Source of the DNA: Pseudanabaena yagii GIHE-NHR1 | Lineage (GTDB): Bacteria; Cyanobacteriota; Cyanobacteriia; Pseudanabaenales; Pseudanabaenaceae | Length of the DNA stretch: 64,000 nt | Assembly (NCBI RefSeq): GCF_012863495.1 | Contig: NZ_JAAVJL010000001.1 | Coordinates: 2,600,001 to 2,664,000 of the forward strand | Direction of reading: 5' to 3' | In this document: positions 39,073 to 47,856 of the stretch, one piece after another | How positions within the stretch are numbered: the first letter of the stretch is position 1 | Layout: each line of letters starts with the position of its first letter | Program-made: the position numbers and the translations under genes | The notes under the pieces: model-generated | Told to the model about the DNA's origin: nothing | Database searches by the model: none | Seen by the model: the letters and a program-made list of their open reading frames with translations, nothing else

Positions 39073-39966
39073 ATGTCTTATTACATTTCGCCCCGATTTT
39101 TGGATAAACTTGCTGTCCATTTGGCTAAAAACTTTATGAAACTGCCTAATGTGACAGTGCCTCTAATTTTGGGTATTCATGGTGGCAAAGGTGAAGGTAA
39201 GTCTTTTCAATGTGAATTAGCTTTTCAGAAACTAGGGATCGATCCGATCAGAATGTCTGGTGGTGAGTTAGAAAGCCCTGATGCGGGTGATCCTGCAAGA
39301 TTGATCAGAATGCGCTATCGTGAGGCGGCGGAGTTGGTCAAGGTGCGGGGGAAAATGTGTGCACTCTTGATTAATGACATTGATGCGGGGGCGGGACGGG
39401 TCGATAGCACAACGCAATATACGGTGAATACGCAATTAGTTAATGCGACATTAATGAATATTGCGGACAATCCAACCAATGTGCAGCTTCCGGGGAGCTA
39501 TGACAGCAATCCGATCAGGCGTGTGCCGATTATTGTAACGGGGAATGATTTTTCGACTTTGTATGCGCCTTTGGTACGTGATGGTCGCATGGAAAAGTTT
39601 TATTGGAAGCCCGATCGCAGCGATCGCATTGGTATTGTTAGTGGTATTTTCGCCCCAGATAATATTCCGCAGTGGGAAATTGAGCGTCTTGTCGATATGT
39701 ATCCCGATCGCTCGATTGATTTCTTTGGTTCATTGCGATCGAGTCTCTATGATGAGCAGGTACGCAAGTTTGTCTATCAAATTGGTTTAGATCGTCTATC
39801 ACTACGTCTAGTCAATAGCACCGAAGCTTTACCAGAATTTCGTCCCCCAAGTTTTGATCTCAGAACTCTTAAGGAAGCAGGCGATCGCTTGTTAGCAGAA
39901 GGCGATCGGGTTAGCCAGCGTAATCTCGTTGAGGAATATATGCCAGTGGGCAAGGTACTGCGATAA
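39073..39966 (+). CDS. rca: Rubisco activase-like AAA+ ATPase
   Basis: A 297-residue AAA+ protein. The Walker A is GGKGEGKSFQ, Walker B is ALLINDIDAGAGR, and downstream come IVTGNDFSTLYAPLVRDGRMEKFYW and SIDFFGSLRSSLYDEQVR, characteristic of green-type Rubisco activase. The C-terminal small-subunit-like domain (SSUL) present in many cyanobacterial activases is absent, so it corresponds to the bare AAA+ core, and it lies beside psbB rather than rbcLXS. A role in removing inhibitory sugar phosphates from Rubisco is inferred from the family. Confidence 0.87.
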   Translation: MSYYISPRFLDKLAVHLAKNFMKLPNVTVPLILGIHGGKGEGKSFQCELAFQKLGIDPIRMSGGELESPDAGDPARLIRMRYREAAELVKVRGKMCALLINDIDAGAGRVDSTTQYTVNTQLVNATLMNIADNPTNVQLPGSYDSNPIRRVPIIVTGNDFSTLYAPLVRDGRMEKFYWKPDRSDRIGIVSGIFAPDNIPQWEIERLVDMYPDRSIDFFGSLRSSLYDEQVRKFVYQIGLDRLSLRLVNSTEALPEFRPPSFDLRTLKEAGDRLLAEGDRVSQRNLVEEYMPVGKVLR

Positions 39967-40003
39967 GTTTCTGAGTAACAGTCCCGTTTAGCTATATCCG
40001 TAA

Positions 40004-40105
40004 TAATTAGCACCAAGAATTACTAAAAGTGCTTTTCAGATGTGTTTCTCCGCCGAAGGCGGAGAAACACATTCACTACTATAAGTAATTCTTGGTACTA
40101 ATTAT
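40004..40105. repeat. Nested palindromic element, second copy of the CCGCCGAAGGCG type
   Basis: Outer 21-base arms with one mismatch (TAATTAGCACCAAGAATTACT versus the complement of AGTAATTCTTGGTACTAATTA) enclose an inner perfect 15-bp stem (40040-40054 with 40058-40072, loop GAA). The core and the GCTTTTCA block match the element at 18705-18799. Confidence 0.75.
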
Positions 40106-40127
40106 TTAAAAAGTTCATAAATTATTT

Positions 40128-40811
40128 ATGTACGTTAACGCAACTCCCTATCCCTATCCTTATAATGGCGATCTCCGACCAGACAATACCGTACTGATCA
40201 TCATTGATATGCAGACTGACTTTTGCGGTATTGGTGGTTATGTAGACAAGATGGGTTATGACCTATCGTTAACCAGAGCACCCATTGAGCCAATCAAAAA
40301 AGTTTTGACCCTATTTCGGGAAAAAGGCTTTCATATTATTCATACCCGTGAAGGTCATCGCCCCGATTTATCGGATTTGCCAGAAAACAAGCGCTGGCGA
40401 TCGCAAAGGATTGGTGCAGGAATTGGGGATGAGGGACCATGTGGCAAGATTTTAGTGCGGGGCGAAGCAGGGTGGGACATTATTCCTGAGCTTTACCCAC
40501 TGCCCGATGAGCCAATTATTGATAAACCAGGGAAAGGCTCGTTTTATGCCACCGATCTTGATTTGCTGTTAAAACGCAAAGGTATTCAAAATATTATTTT
40601 GTCTGGCATTACCACCGATGTGTGCGTACATACGACTATGCGGGATGCCAATGATCGCGGCTATGAATGCCTTCTGCTATCGGATTGTACTGGGGCAACT
40701 GATTATGGAAATCATCTAGCAGCTCTAAAAATGATCGAAATGCAGGGTGGTGTCTTTGGTGCAGTTAGTGATTCTGAAGCATTAACTACAGCAATTAAAC
40801 AAAATTTCTAG
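40128..40811 (+). CDS. Isochorismatase-like cysteine hydrolase 1
   Basis: A 227-residue amidohydrolase of the isochorismatase-like family. The catalytic triad is visible: Asp27 in [10 protein letters not shown], Lys133 in DKPGKGSF and Cys166 in [19 protein letters not shown]. The D-K (106) and K-C (33) spacings equal those I recall for biuret hydrolase (Asp36, Lys142, Cys175), so a ureide-type amide substrate is plausible. It is the first gene of a same-strand cluster with an ABC ATPase, a cupin and a second hydrolase at gaps of 34-53 bases. The exact substrate is unproven. Confidence 0.8.
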   Translation: MYVNATPYPYPYNGDLRPDNTVLIIIDMQTDFCGIGGYVDKMGYDLSLTRAPIEPIKKVLTLFREKGFHIIHTREGHRPDLSDLPENKRWRSQRIGAGIGDEGPCGKILVRGEAGWDIIPELYPLPDEPIIDKPGKGSFYATDLDLLLKRKGIQNIILSGITTDVCVHTTMRDANDRGYECLLLSDCTGATDYGNHLAALKMIEMQGGVFGAVSDSEALTTAIKQNF

Positions 40812-40845
40812 TTGAATTAAAAAAATGTGCTAAGTATGCGCCGCT

Positions 40846-42486
40846 ATGGAAAAACCGATGCCTGATGATCTTGAAAGCGATCTTACTGATAATCTGGTTG
40901 TAGAAGAATCTATGAAAGAGTCGATTCCACCCGTGACTATTCCATCTAGTGTTTCGGCTGACGCTTTGCGATCGCATCTACCTCCAGAACTAGAGCTAGT
41001 AAATATTTCCAAGAAATTTGGCTCTTTTACCGCAGTAGATAATGTATCGCTAAAACTTGCCCCCGGAACTTTTCACGCACTACTTGGTGAAAATGGTGCA
41101 GGTAAAAGTACTTTGGTCAAATGCATCATGGGATTTCATGCGGCGACCCACGGTGATATTTTGATTAATAAGCGATCGCGTGATATCAACAGTCCCCGTG
41201 ATGCCTATGGTTATGGCATTGGTATGGTGTATCAGCATTTCACAGTTGTACCAGCCATGACTGTTGCTGAAAACCTTTTGCTGGTGAGACCTGACACCCC
41301 GACTATCATTAATTGGAAAGATGAATACGAAAAGCTAGATGCCTTCATGTCATCCGCTCCTTTCAAAATTGATTTAAATACGCCCATTTCCCAGCTAGCG
41401 GCTGGACAAAAGCAGAAATTAGAAATTCTCAAACAACTTTATCTCAAGAGTCGGATTCTCATTCTGGATGAACCAACTTCTGTGTTAACGCCTCAGGAAG
41501 CTGATGAAGTACTCGGACTTTTGCGTGAAGAAGTAACCGCAGGACGTTTGAGCGTATTGATGATCAGTCACAAATTCCGTGAGATTACGGCTTTTGCAGA
41601 TGATGTTACCGTTCTGCGTAAGGGTAAATTTGCAGGTACTGGTTCCACCAAAGAGTTATCAGTTGCGGATATGGCGGCGATGATGCTCGGAGAAGCTAAA
41701 GAAGCGCGTCAAGTTGCCAAGACCGAGGTTACTGCTGAAAATATCGTTCTTGATGTGCGTAATATCCATGCGGACAAAGATAATGGTCTAGAAGCTGTCG
41801 CAGGTGTAGATTTACAAATCAAGAGTGGTGAAATCGTCGGAATTGCAGGTGTCTCAGGTAATGGACAACGCGAATTTGTGGAAGTCCTGTCTGGACAAAG
41901 AACTCCCACATCTGGCGAAGTTTTTGTCAATGGCGATCGCTACTATGCAACCCGCAAGGAAATGTATAGCCATCAAGTATTTTCACTGCCTGAAGAGCCT
42001 CTACGCAATGCCTGTGTTCCCCATATGAGCGTTGCCGAAAATTTGGCGTTACGCACCTTTGATCGTCCACCTCAAGCCAAAGGTGGGGTTCTGCTACTAT
42101 TCAAGGCAATTCGCGAAACTGCCAAGAATTTGATCAAAATTTTCTCGATTAAAACTCCTTCACCAGAGACACCTGTAGGTAATCTCTCAGGTGGAAATGT
42201 TCAACGTACGGTTCTTGCTAGAGAACTTTCCGCAGAACAAATCAAGCTTCTCATCGTCGCAAATCCTGTCTTTGGTCTAGATTTTGCGGCTGTCGAGTAT
42301 ATTCACAATCAAATTGTGGAAGCTCGTAATCGTGGTGTTGCTGTGCTACTGGTTAGTGAAGATCTCGATGAGATTTTAACCCTGAGCGATCGCGTTTTAG
42401 TGATGAGCGATGGTAAGTTTGTCTATGAAAGCACCAGTGCTAGTGCTGATCTTGCCGAGATCGGTCAGAAAATGGCGGGACATTAA
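40846..42486 (+). CDS. ABC transporter ATP-binding protein, nucleoside/simple-sugar type
   Basis: A 546-residue protein with two fused ABC domains, as in RbsA/YufO-type ATPases that serve BMP-family importers for nucleosides or related compounds. Domain 1 has GENGAGKST and SQLAAGQKQKLEI with ILDEPTSVL. Domain 2 is degenerate, with GVSGNGQREF, and signature LSGGNVQRTVLARELS. About 40 N-terminal residues are extra. The cognate permeases and solute-binding protein are not adjacent; they must be elsewhere or lost. The cluster suggests import of the hydrolase substrate. Confidence 0.88.
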   Translation: MEKPMPDDLESDLTDNLVVEESMKESIPPVTIPSSVSADALRSHLPPELELVNISKKFGSFTAVDNVSLKLAPGTFHALLGENGAGKSTLVKCIMGFHAATHGDILINKRSRDINSPRDAYGYGIGMVYQHFTVVPAMTVAENLLLVRPDTPTIINWKDEYEKLDAFMSSAPFKIDLNTPISQLAAGQKQKLEILKQLYLKSRILILDEPTSVLTPQEADEVLGLLREEVTAGRLSVLMISHKFREITAFADDVTVLRKGKFAGTGSTKELSVADMAAMMLGEAKEARQVAKTEVTAENIVLDVRNIHADKDNGLEAVAGVDLQIKSGEIVGIAGVSGNGQREFVEVLSGQRTPTSGEVFVNGDRYYATRKEMYSHQVFSLPEEPLRNACVPHMSVAENLALRTFDRPPQAKGGVLLLFKAIRETAKNLIKIFSIKTPSPETPVGNLSGGNVQRTVLARELSAEQIKLLIVANPVFGLDFAAVEYIHNQIVEARNRGVAVLLVSEDLDEILTLSDRVLVMSDGKFVYESTSASADLAEIGQKMAGH

Positions 42487-42536
42487 TCCACTTTTTTGCG
42501 GGAACTTCGCACCCGTAAAAATAACTATAAAAAACG

Positions 42537-42890
42537 ATGATTATTAATCAACAAGTTCGGGTATTTCCTGAACTGCTTACTCGTGACCATTACGATGATT
42601 TACCTTGGGAACCATTTCGCAAAGGAGTTGAAATTTATCCTTTATATAAAGATGATATGGGAGCTAGTGCCGCTTTACTACGCTATGAGGCAGGTGCGAA
42701 AGTTCCCCACCATTCCCATTCAGGATACGAGCATATATTTGTGCTATCAGGTTCACAATCCGATGCTAATGGCAAATATTCTAAGGGTTCTGTAATCATT
42801 AATGCTCCCAATACGAGTCACCAAGTCTCTAGCGAAGAAGGCTGTGTAGTCTTAATTGTTTGGGAAAAGCCTGTAATTATTAGCGAATAA
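42537..42890 (+). CDS. ChrR-like cupin domain protein
   Basis: A 117-residue single cupin domain. HHSHSGYEHIFVLSG supplies the His and Glu metal ligands of cupin motif 1, and INAPNTSHQV that of motif 2, as in anti-ECF ChrR C-terminal cupins and small ureide-pathway cupins. It sits between the ABC ATPase and the second cysteine hydrolase, in the same direction, so it probably acts in that pathway as a lyase, isomerase or sensor. Confidence 0.75.
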   Translation: MIINQQVRVFPELLTRDHYDDLPWEPFRKGVEIYPLYKDDMGASAALLRYEAGAKVPHHSHSGYEHIFVLSGSQSDANGKYSKGSVIINAPNTSHQVSSEEGCVVLIVWEKPVIISE

Positions 42891-42943
42891 CTTTGAATTT
42901 TCAGATTAAGAGCCACACGTAAAAAATCTATTAGGAGAAAATT

Positions 42944-43609
42944 ATGTCTGCGATCGCTGCTCAACCCTACGATTATGAATTACCAACTGAGAGTAAAGTA
43001 GCCCTTGTCATTATTGATATGCAAAGGGATTTCCTAGAGCATGGTGGCTTTGGTGATGCGTTAGGGAATGATGTGACGCAATTGCAGAGTATCGTCCCAA
43101 CTGTCAAAAAACTATTAGAGACCTTCCGATCTCTAAATTTCCCAGTCATTCACACCATCGAAGCTCATGCTGCTGATCTATCTGATTGCCCTCCTTCCAA
43201 GCTCAATCGCGGTAAAGGAGAACTCAAAATCGGTGACAAAGGCTCTATGGGCAGAATCTTAATCGTCGGTGAAGATGGTAATAATATTATTCCTGAACTT
43301 ACACCCTTAGAGAATGAAATTGTGATTGTGAAGCCGGGGAAAGGAGCTTTTTGTCGCACTAATTTGGAAGAGATTTTGCAAAAAGAAAATATTACGCATC
43401 TTCTCTTTACAGGTGTTACTACTGAAGTCTGTGTACAAACTACTATGCGTGAAGCTAATGATCGCGGCTATGAATGTCTATTAATCGAAGATGGAACCGC
43501 CAGCTATTTCCCCGAATTCAAATCTTCAACTATTGAAATGCTCCGTGCCCAAGGTGGCATCATTGGTTGGACTGCTCATGCTAAGCAGGTAATCGAGGCT
43601 CTTGTATAG
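42944..43609 (+). CDS. Isochorismatase-like cysteine hydrolase 2
   Basis: A 221-residue paralogue of the hydrolase at 40128, with triad Asp25 (VIIDMQRDF), Lys130 (VKPGKGAF) and Cys163 ([18 protein letters not shown]). The two proteins are clearly related but not recent duplicates. An AGGAGA site stands six bases before the ATG. Two related hydrolases in one operon suggest successive hydrolytic steps, such as ureide to allophanate-like intermediate to urea or ammonia, but nothing in the sequence fixes this. Confidence 0.8.
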   Translation: MSAIAAQPYDYELPTESKVALVIIDMQRDFLEHGGFGDALGNDVTQLQSIVPTVKKLLETFRSLNFPVIHTIEAHAADLSDCPPSKLNRGKGELKIGDKGSMGRILIVGEDGNNIIPELTPLENEIVIVKPGKGAFCRTNLEEILQKENITHLLFTGVTTEVCVQTTMREANDRGYECLLIEDGTASYFPEFKSSTIEMLRAQGGIIGWTAHAKQVIEALV

Positions 43610-43636
43610 GCGATCGCACTTTTAAAAAAACTAAAA

Positions 43637-44260
43637 TCAGATTATGCCAGCCTGAAAAATTTGATTAGCAGTTAGGTTTAGTTCTGGGAAGTTTTGAGAG
43701 ATCAGGTGATCGCTATCTTGAAACTTATTGATCTGATACTCTCCATCCACCAAACTACAAATCGATATTGTCGGTTGTTTCGGATTGCCAATAAAATTTC
43801 GTCCTCCCAGAGCAGCATAATCGATAATCCAATATTCTGGAATTCCCATTTCTTCATAATCTGCAAATTTTAGATGATAATCATCACGCCAATTGGTTGA
43901 AACAATTTCAATGATTAAAGGAATCGATGCACCCGAACTAAGAATCGATTCTTTTTTCCAGCGCTTTTCGTTAGGTAGATTAGCCCGATTGACCACTAAT
44001 ATATCTGGGAAATAGCCAGAATCTCTGCCTTCTGGTCTGACGATAACTTGGTTGGGGATTCCGTATGGTAGTCTCAATCGTTTGATTTCAAAGGGAATTT
44101 CCACACCTAAAAAGAGCTTGACCTCTTCGTAGTCTCCGACTGGTTGAGCCATTTCAATAACATTTCCGTTGTGTAATTCATAACGTACTCCCGAATTTTC
44201 AGGGAGCCAATCAACAAACTCATCGAAGGTGGTGATTTTAGATAAGGTTTGGAGTATCAT
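43637..44260 (-). CDS. Uma2-family (DUF820) endonuclease-like protein
   Basis: A 207-residue restriction-endonuclease-fold protein of the large cyanobacterial Uma2 family. Visible motifs are RYELHNGNVIEMAQPVG, the PDILVV strand with the putative catalytic Asp, IIEIVSTNWRDDYHLKFADYEEMGIPEYWIID and the C-terminal LNLTANQIF. The ATG at 44260 is chosen. An upstream ATG within the IS end (44299) exists only because IS copy 2 inserted 27 bases before the start, and is not native. The family's biological role is unclear. Confidence 0.8.
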   Translation of the reverse strand: MILQTLSKITTFDEFVDWLPENSGVRYELHNGNVIEMAQPVGDYEEVKLFLGVEIPFEIKRLRLPYGIPNQVIVRPEGRDSGYFPDILVVNRANLPNEKRWKKESILSSGASIPLIIEIVSTNWRDDYHLKFADYEEMGIPEYWIIDYAALGGRNFIGNPKQPTISICSLVDGEYQINKFQDSDHLISQNFPELNLTANQIFQAGII

Positions 44261-44277
44261 CTTACGTTTAAACTGGG

Positions 44278-44286
44278 CTAAGGAAA
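44278..44286. repeat. Left target-site duplication of IS copy 2
   Basis: CTAAGGAAA abuts the left IS end and recurs exactly at 45342-45350 after the right end. Confidence 0.95.
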
Positions 44287-45341
44287 GGCTTTGTTGCATG
44301 AATAAAAAGAAGCCAAAAGATGGAGGATCTTAGAAAATTAACGAACAACAGGAGAGGAGAGAGGTTTAGCCAGTTGAATCATGCGATTAAGAGCAGCACA
44401 TTTGATGAACAACTCAACCGCCTGATTGTCAAATTTACGAGAACATAAAGTAGCACCAAAGATTTTTTTGAAACGAAACATCGTAGTTTCTGCCAAAGAG
44501 CGCCGATGATAACCTGAGTCACGTTTCCATTTTTTACGCCCATGTTTACGGATATAACGGAGATTTTGGTCACGCGGATGTGGTGGAGCATTGGTATTGC
44601 CATGCTGCCAGATTTTGGCATCTTTGCGCGGAGGAATCACGGCTTTAGCACCATGTTGGGCAATCTCGTCATAACAATGACGATGGTCATAAGCTCCATC
44701 TGCGGAAACTTGAGCAATTTCAGCATCAATCGCATCGAGAATATCGGCGAGTACTTCTCCATCGTGGCAATCATTCGTGGTGACGACCGCAGCCAGTATT
44801 TCTCCTGTTGATTCATCGGCTCCTAGGTGTAATTTGCGCCATGTCCGTCTCTTACTAATTCCATGCTGCCGTGTTTTCCATTCCCCTTCGCCGTATACTT
44901 TGATCCCTGTCGAATCAACTACTACATGCACTGCTCCCTGTTTCGGGATTACTGGTAAGGTCACACTTAAACTTGCTGTCCGTCTTGACACGGTGCTGTG
45001 GTCTGGTACTGGTAAATCTATTCCCATCAAGGCAAATATTGACTCTAACAGTCCTTGCGTTTGTCTTCCTGCTTGCTGATATACCGCTTTGACCGTGATA
45101 AATGTCGCTATTGCTATATCACTGTAATCTTTGGAAGCTCCCCGTTTGCCACTTAATGTTTGATTTAACCATCCTTCAATTACTTCTTCGCTCATCCAAA
45201 AAGTCAGGCTTCCTCTTTGTTTTAGCCCTGCGTTATACTCTGTCCAGTTGCGGATCTCATGTTTCTGTGTCATTTGCTGGGACTCCATCTCCTGATTTTT
45301 ATCTAATTTACCTTCTCTTCCCCTTTTTATGCAACAACGCC
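44287..45341 (-). mobile_element. IS5-family (IS903-like) insertion sequence, copy 2
   Basis: 1055 bp, the same length and orientation as copy 1 at 7975-9029 and with no difference seen between them. It sits between the 3' end of ppk2 and the 5' untranslated region of the Uma2 gene, so it probably separates Uma2 from its promoter. Confidence 0.95.
44338..45288 (-). CDS. IS5-family transposase (IS903-like), copy 2
   Basis: Identical in sequence to the transposase of copy 1, 316 residues, with the same DDE residues. A longer open frame to 45369 crosses the IS end into flanking DNA and is not the native start. Confidence 0.93.
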   Translation of the reverse strand: MESQQMTQKHEIRNWTEYNAGLKQRGSLTFWMSEEVIEGWLNQTLSGKRGASKDYSDIAIATFITVKAVYQQAGRQTQGLLESIFALMGIDLPVPDHSTVSRRTASLSVTLPVIPKQGAVHVVVDSTGIKVYGEGEWKTRQHGISKRRTWRKLHLGADESTGEILAAVVTTNDCHDGEVLADILDAIDAEIAQVSADGAYDHRHCYDEIAQHGAKAVIPPRKDAKIWQHGNTNAPPHPRDQNLRYIRKHGRKKWKRDSGYHRRSLAETTMFRFKKIFGATLCSRKFDNQAVELFIKCAALNRMIQLAKPLSSPVVR

Positions 45342-45372
45342 CTAAGGAAATATAAAAGCAACTAAGCAACTA

Positions 45373-46323
45373 TCACTCTAAATGAGCTGTCACATCAGGG
45401 ATGAAGTTCTGTAGATAAATTGGCGGGCGCACATAAACCATTTTGTTTTGTAGCGGAGGTAAATCAAAAGGTTTAGGCAATACATCCTCATAGGGAATCT
45501 TCGCTAATAGATGATTGATGCAATTGAGCCTTGCCCGACGTTTATCGTCGCCATCAATAACATACCAAGGTGATAGTTTTGTATCCGTTGCGTTAAACAT
45601 ATCATCCTTTGCTTTGGAATACTCTACCCATCTTGCTCTGGCTTCTAAATCCATTGGGCTGAACTTCCAACGTTTGCGGGGATCTTTGATGCGATCGCTA
45701 AATCGCTTTTCTTGTTCGTTATCACTAACAGAAAACCAATACTTAATCAGAATAATTCCCGATCGCTGAAGCATATTCTCAAATTCAGGACAGGAGCGCA
45801 AGAACTCGACATATTCCTCATGGGTACAATAGCCCATGACATGTTCAACACCAGCTCGATTATACCAACTGCGATCGAATAGCACCATTTCCCCCGCCGC
45901 AGGCAATTCCGCAGTATAGCGCTGAAAATACCATTGAGTGCGCTCTTGATCGGAAGGTTTGCCTAATGCCACGACTCGACAAATACGTGGATTGAGAGAT
46001 TGGGTAATGCTTTTAATTGCGCCTCCCTTACCAGCAGCATCCCTCCCTTCAAATAGAATCACCACTTTTAAGCCTTCTTGCTTAATCCATTCTTGCAGCC
46101 TGACAAGTTCTATTTGTAAATGTTGAAGCTCTTTCTCATAGGTTTTCTTCGATAACTTTGGTAGCTGGATGAGACTATCTTCTTGCTCAATGGCATGACC
46201 ATTAAGTTCACTAGATTCATTAATTAAGGAGAGATGCTCATCTTTCGGAGTGCCTTTCTGAGAATGCTTGCGCTTACCATCTTTATCTTTTTTGGACATG
46301 GCTGTGCACTTTTGACTTTTCAT
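45373..46323 (-). CDS. ppk2: Polyphosphate kinase 2 family protein
   Basis: A 316-residue PPK2, transferring phosphate between polyphosphate and nucleotides. The Walker A is FEGRDAAGKGGAIK and the Walker B region is VLFDRSWYNRAGVEHVMGY, with the lid arginines in SDRIKDPRKRWKFSPMD. A basic N-terminal tail of about 70 residues (KKDKDGKRKHSQKG) precedes the domain. The start is either the ATG at 46323 or MSKKDKDG at 46299; neither has a good ribosome site. PPK2 class (ADP or AMP/GDP) is not decided here. Confidence 0.9.
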   Translation of the reverse strand: MKSQKCTAMSKKDKDGKRKHSQKGTPKDEHLSLINESSELNGHAIEQEDSLIQLPKLSKKTYEKELQHLQIELVRLQEWIKQEGLKVVILFEGRDAAGKGGAIKSITQSLNPRICRVVALGKPSDQERTQWYFQRYTAELPAAGEMVLFDRSWYNRAGVEHVMGYCTHEEYVEFLRSCPEFENMLQRSGIILIKYWFSVSDNEQEKRFSDRIKDPRKRWKFSPMDLEARARWVEYSKAKDDMFNATDTKLSPWYVIDGDDKRRARLNCINHLLAKIPYEDVLPKPFDLPPLQNKMVYVRPPIYLQNFIPDVTAHLE

Positions 46324-46346
46324 TGGTCTTAGTATAACAGCCAGAT

Positions 46347-46380
46347 ATAGAGAGGTGGTGCCTTAGCATCACCTCTCTAT
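46347..46380. terminator. Hairpin between ugd and ppk2
   Basis: ATAGAGAGGTGGTGC pairs with GCATCACCTCTCTAT (one G-T pair). It lies 8 bases after the ugd stop and upstream of ppk2 in the direction of transcription. Confidence 0.7.
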
Positions 46381-46387
46381 AAGTAAC

Positions 46388-47734
46388 TTAACGTCCAATT
46401 CCAATATATTTGTAGCCCAAAGCTTCGAGAGCCTTGCCATCAAGGAAGTTACGGGCATCAATGATGACAGGATGTGCCATGAGCGTTAACATCTTGGCAT
46501 AATCAATCGCCAAAAACTCTTGCCAATCTGTCACCAATACCACTGCATCACAACCATCCGCAAGACGCTCTAGATCTGTTTCCACTATTACATTAGAAAA
46601 ACCTTGGCGTAAACCTGATTGTGAAACCAAAGGATCATAGGCTTTGACCCGCGCACCCAAGCGACTCAATTGATCGATCAAGGTCAAAGAGGGAGCATCA
46701 CGCATATCATCAGTATCGGGTTTAAAGGTCATTCCTAATAAACCAATGGTTTTACCCTTGAGGATCTTCAAGGCTTGTTGTAACTTCTCTACGACAAGGG
46801 TGCGCTGAAGTTCGTTTACGCGCACACATGCCTTTAAGATTTCGGTGGAATAGCCATAGTCTTCAGCAGTATAAATTAAGGCGGAGACATCCTTACCAAA
46901 GCAAGAGCCACCCCAACCGATACCTGCTTGCAAGAACTTAGAACCAATGCGCGAATCTAGTCCAATTCCTTTTGCAACTTCCTTCACATCTGCGCCAACG
47001 CGATCGCAAATATTCGCAACCTCATTGACAAAGCTAATCTTCGTGGCAAGAAAAGCATTCGCTGCGTACTTAATCATTTCCGCAGAGTTTAAATCTGTAA
47101 CTACGACTGGTACTGGCGGTAAGGTCTTATCCTCAGCAAAGGAGCGATCAATAATTGGTTGGTAAAGATCCTGCATCAGTTGCAGAGCGCGATCACTGCC
47201 ACTACCAACCACAATGCGATCAGGGTTAAACGTATCGTAAACCGCTACACCTTCTCTTAGAAACTCGGGATTGCTCACTACATCAAACTGGATTTGATCA
47301 ATATTTTTCTTGCCTGCCATGCCATCTAGCACGATCATACGAACCCAATCACCAGAACCAATCGGTACTGTTGATTTATTGACAATTACCCGATATCCTT
47401 CCGTCAAACTTTCCCCAATACTGCGAGCAACTGCTTCAACATAACGCATATCGCTACGCCCATCAGGTAACGAAGGCGTACCCACAGCAATGAATAACAC
47501 TTCACCATGATTGACACCTGCGGCAATATCAGTCGTAAATTCAATTTTGCCTTGACGAATTGATTCTGAGATAACTTCGGGTAGTCCTGGCTCATGAATT
47601 GGCGATTGCCCCGACTTCATCAGTTTAACTTTCTCTTCGTTATTATCTACACAAATAACATCATGCCCGATGTAGGCAAGACAAGCACCTGTTACCAAAC
47701 CGACATAACCAGTTCCAATTACACAAACACGCAT
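46388..47734 (-). CDS. ugd: UDP-glucose 6-dehydrogenase
   Basis: A 448-residue enzyme oxidising UDP-glucose to UDP-glucuronate with two NAD+. The NAD motif is GTGYVGLVTGACLAYIGH at 7-24. The catalytic region has GIGWGGSCFGKDVSAL with the nucleophilic Cys, and the C-terminal UDP-binding domain has GMTFKPDTDDMRDAPS. It is the last gene of a leftward set with UDP-xylose synthase and an export protein, 122 bases after the former, and supplies its substrate. Confidence 0.96.
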   Translation of the reverse strand: MRVCVIGTGYVGLVTGACLAYIGHDVICVDNNEEKVKLMKSGQSPIHEPGLPEVISESIRQGKIEFTTDIAAGVNHGEVLFIAVGTPSLPDGRSDMRYVEAVARSIGESLTEGYRVIVNKSTVPIGSGDWVRMIVLDGMAGKKNIDQIQFDVVSNPEFLREGVAVYDTFNPDRIVVGSGSDRALQLMQDLYQPIIDRSFAEDKTLPPVPVVVTDLNSAEMIKYAANAFLATKISFVNEVANICDRVGADVKEVAKGIGLDSRIGSKFLQAGIGWGGSCFGKDVSALIYTAEDYGYSTEILKACVRVNELQRTLVVEKLQQALKILKGKTIGLLGMTFKPDTDDMRDAPSLTLIDQLSRLGARVKAYDPLVSQSGLRQGFSNVIVETDLERLADGCDAVVLVTDWQEFLAIDYAKMLTLMAHPVIIDARNFLDGKALEALGYKYIGIGR

Positions 47735-47856
47735 AGATTTTGATTACCTAATTTAAATTTTTGATGATTTGAATTTGAGATAGTGCACATAGATTAGGCT
47801 CTATGCTTTTCTCAAAACTTTTGGTCTAGAAAGATGCAGAAAGCTATTATTGATAG

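Noticed and set aside
44261-44299. N-terminal extension MQQSLSLAQFKRK of the Uma2 protein
   Set aside because: The first codons come from the IS terminus, so the extension was created by the insertion; the native ATG is at 44260.
45289-45369. 27-residue N-terminal extension of transposase copy 2
   Set aside because: It is absent from copy 1 and reads across the IS end into host DNA.
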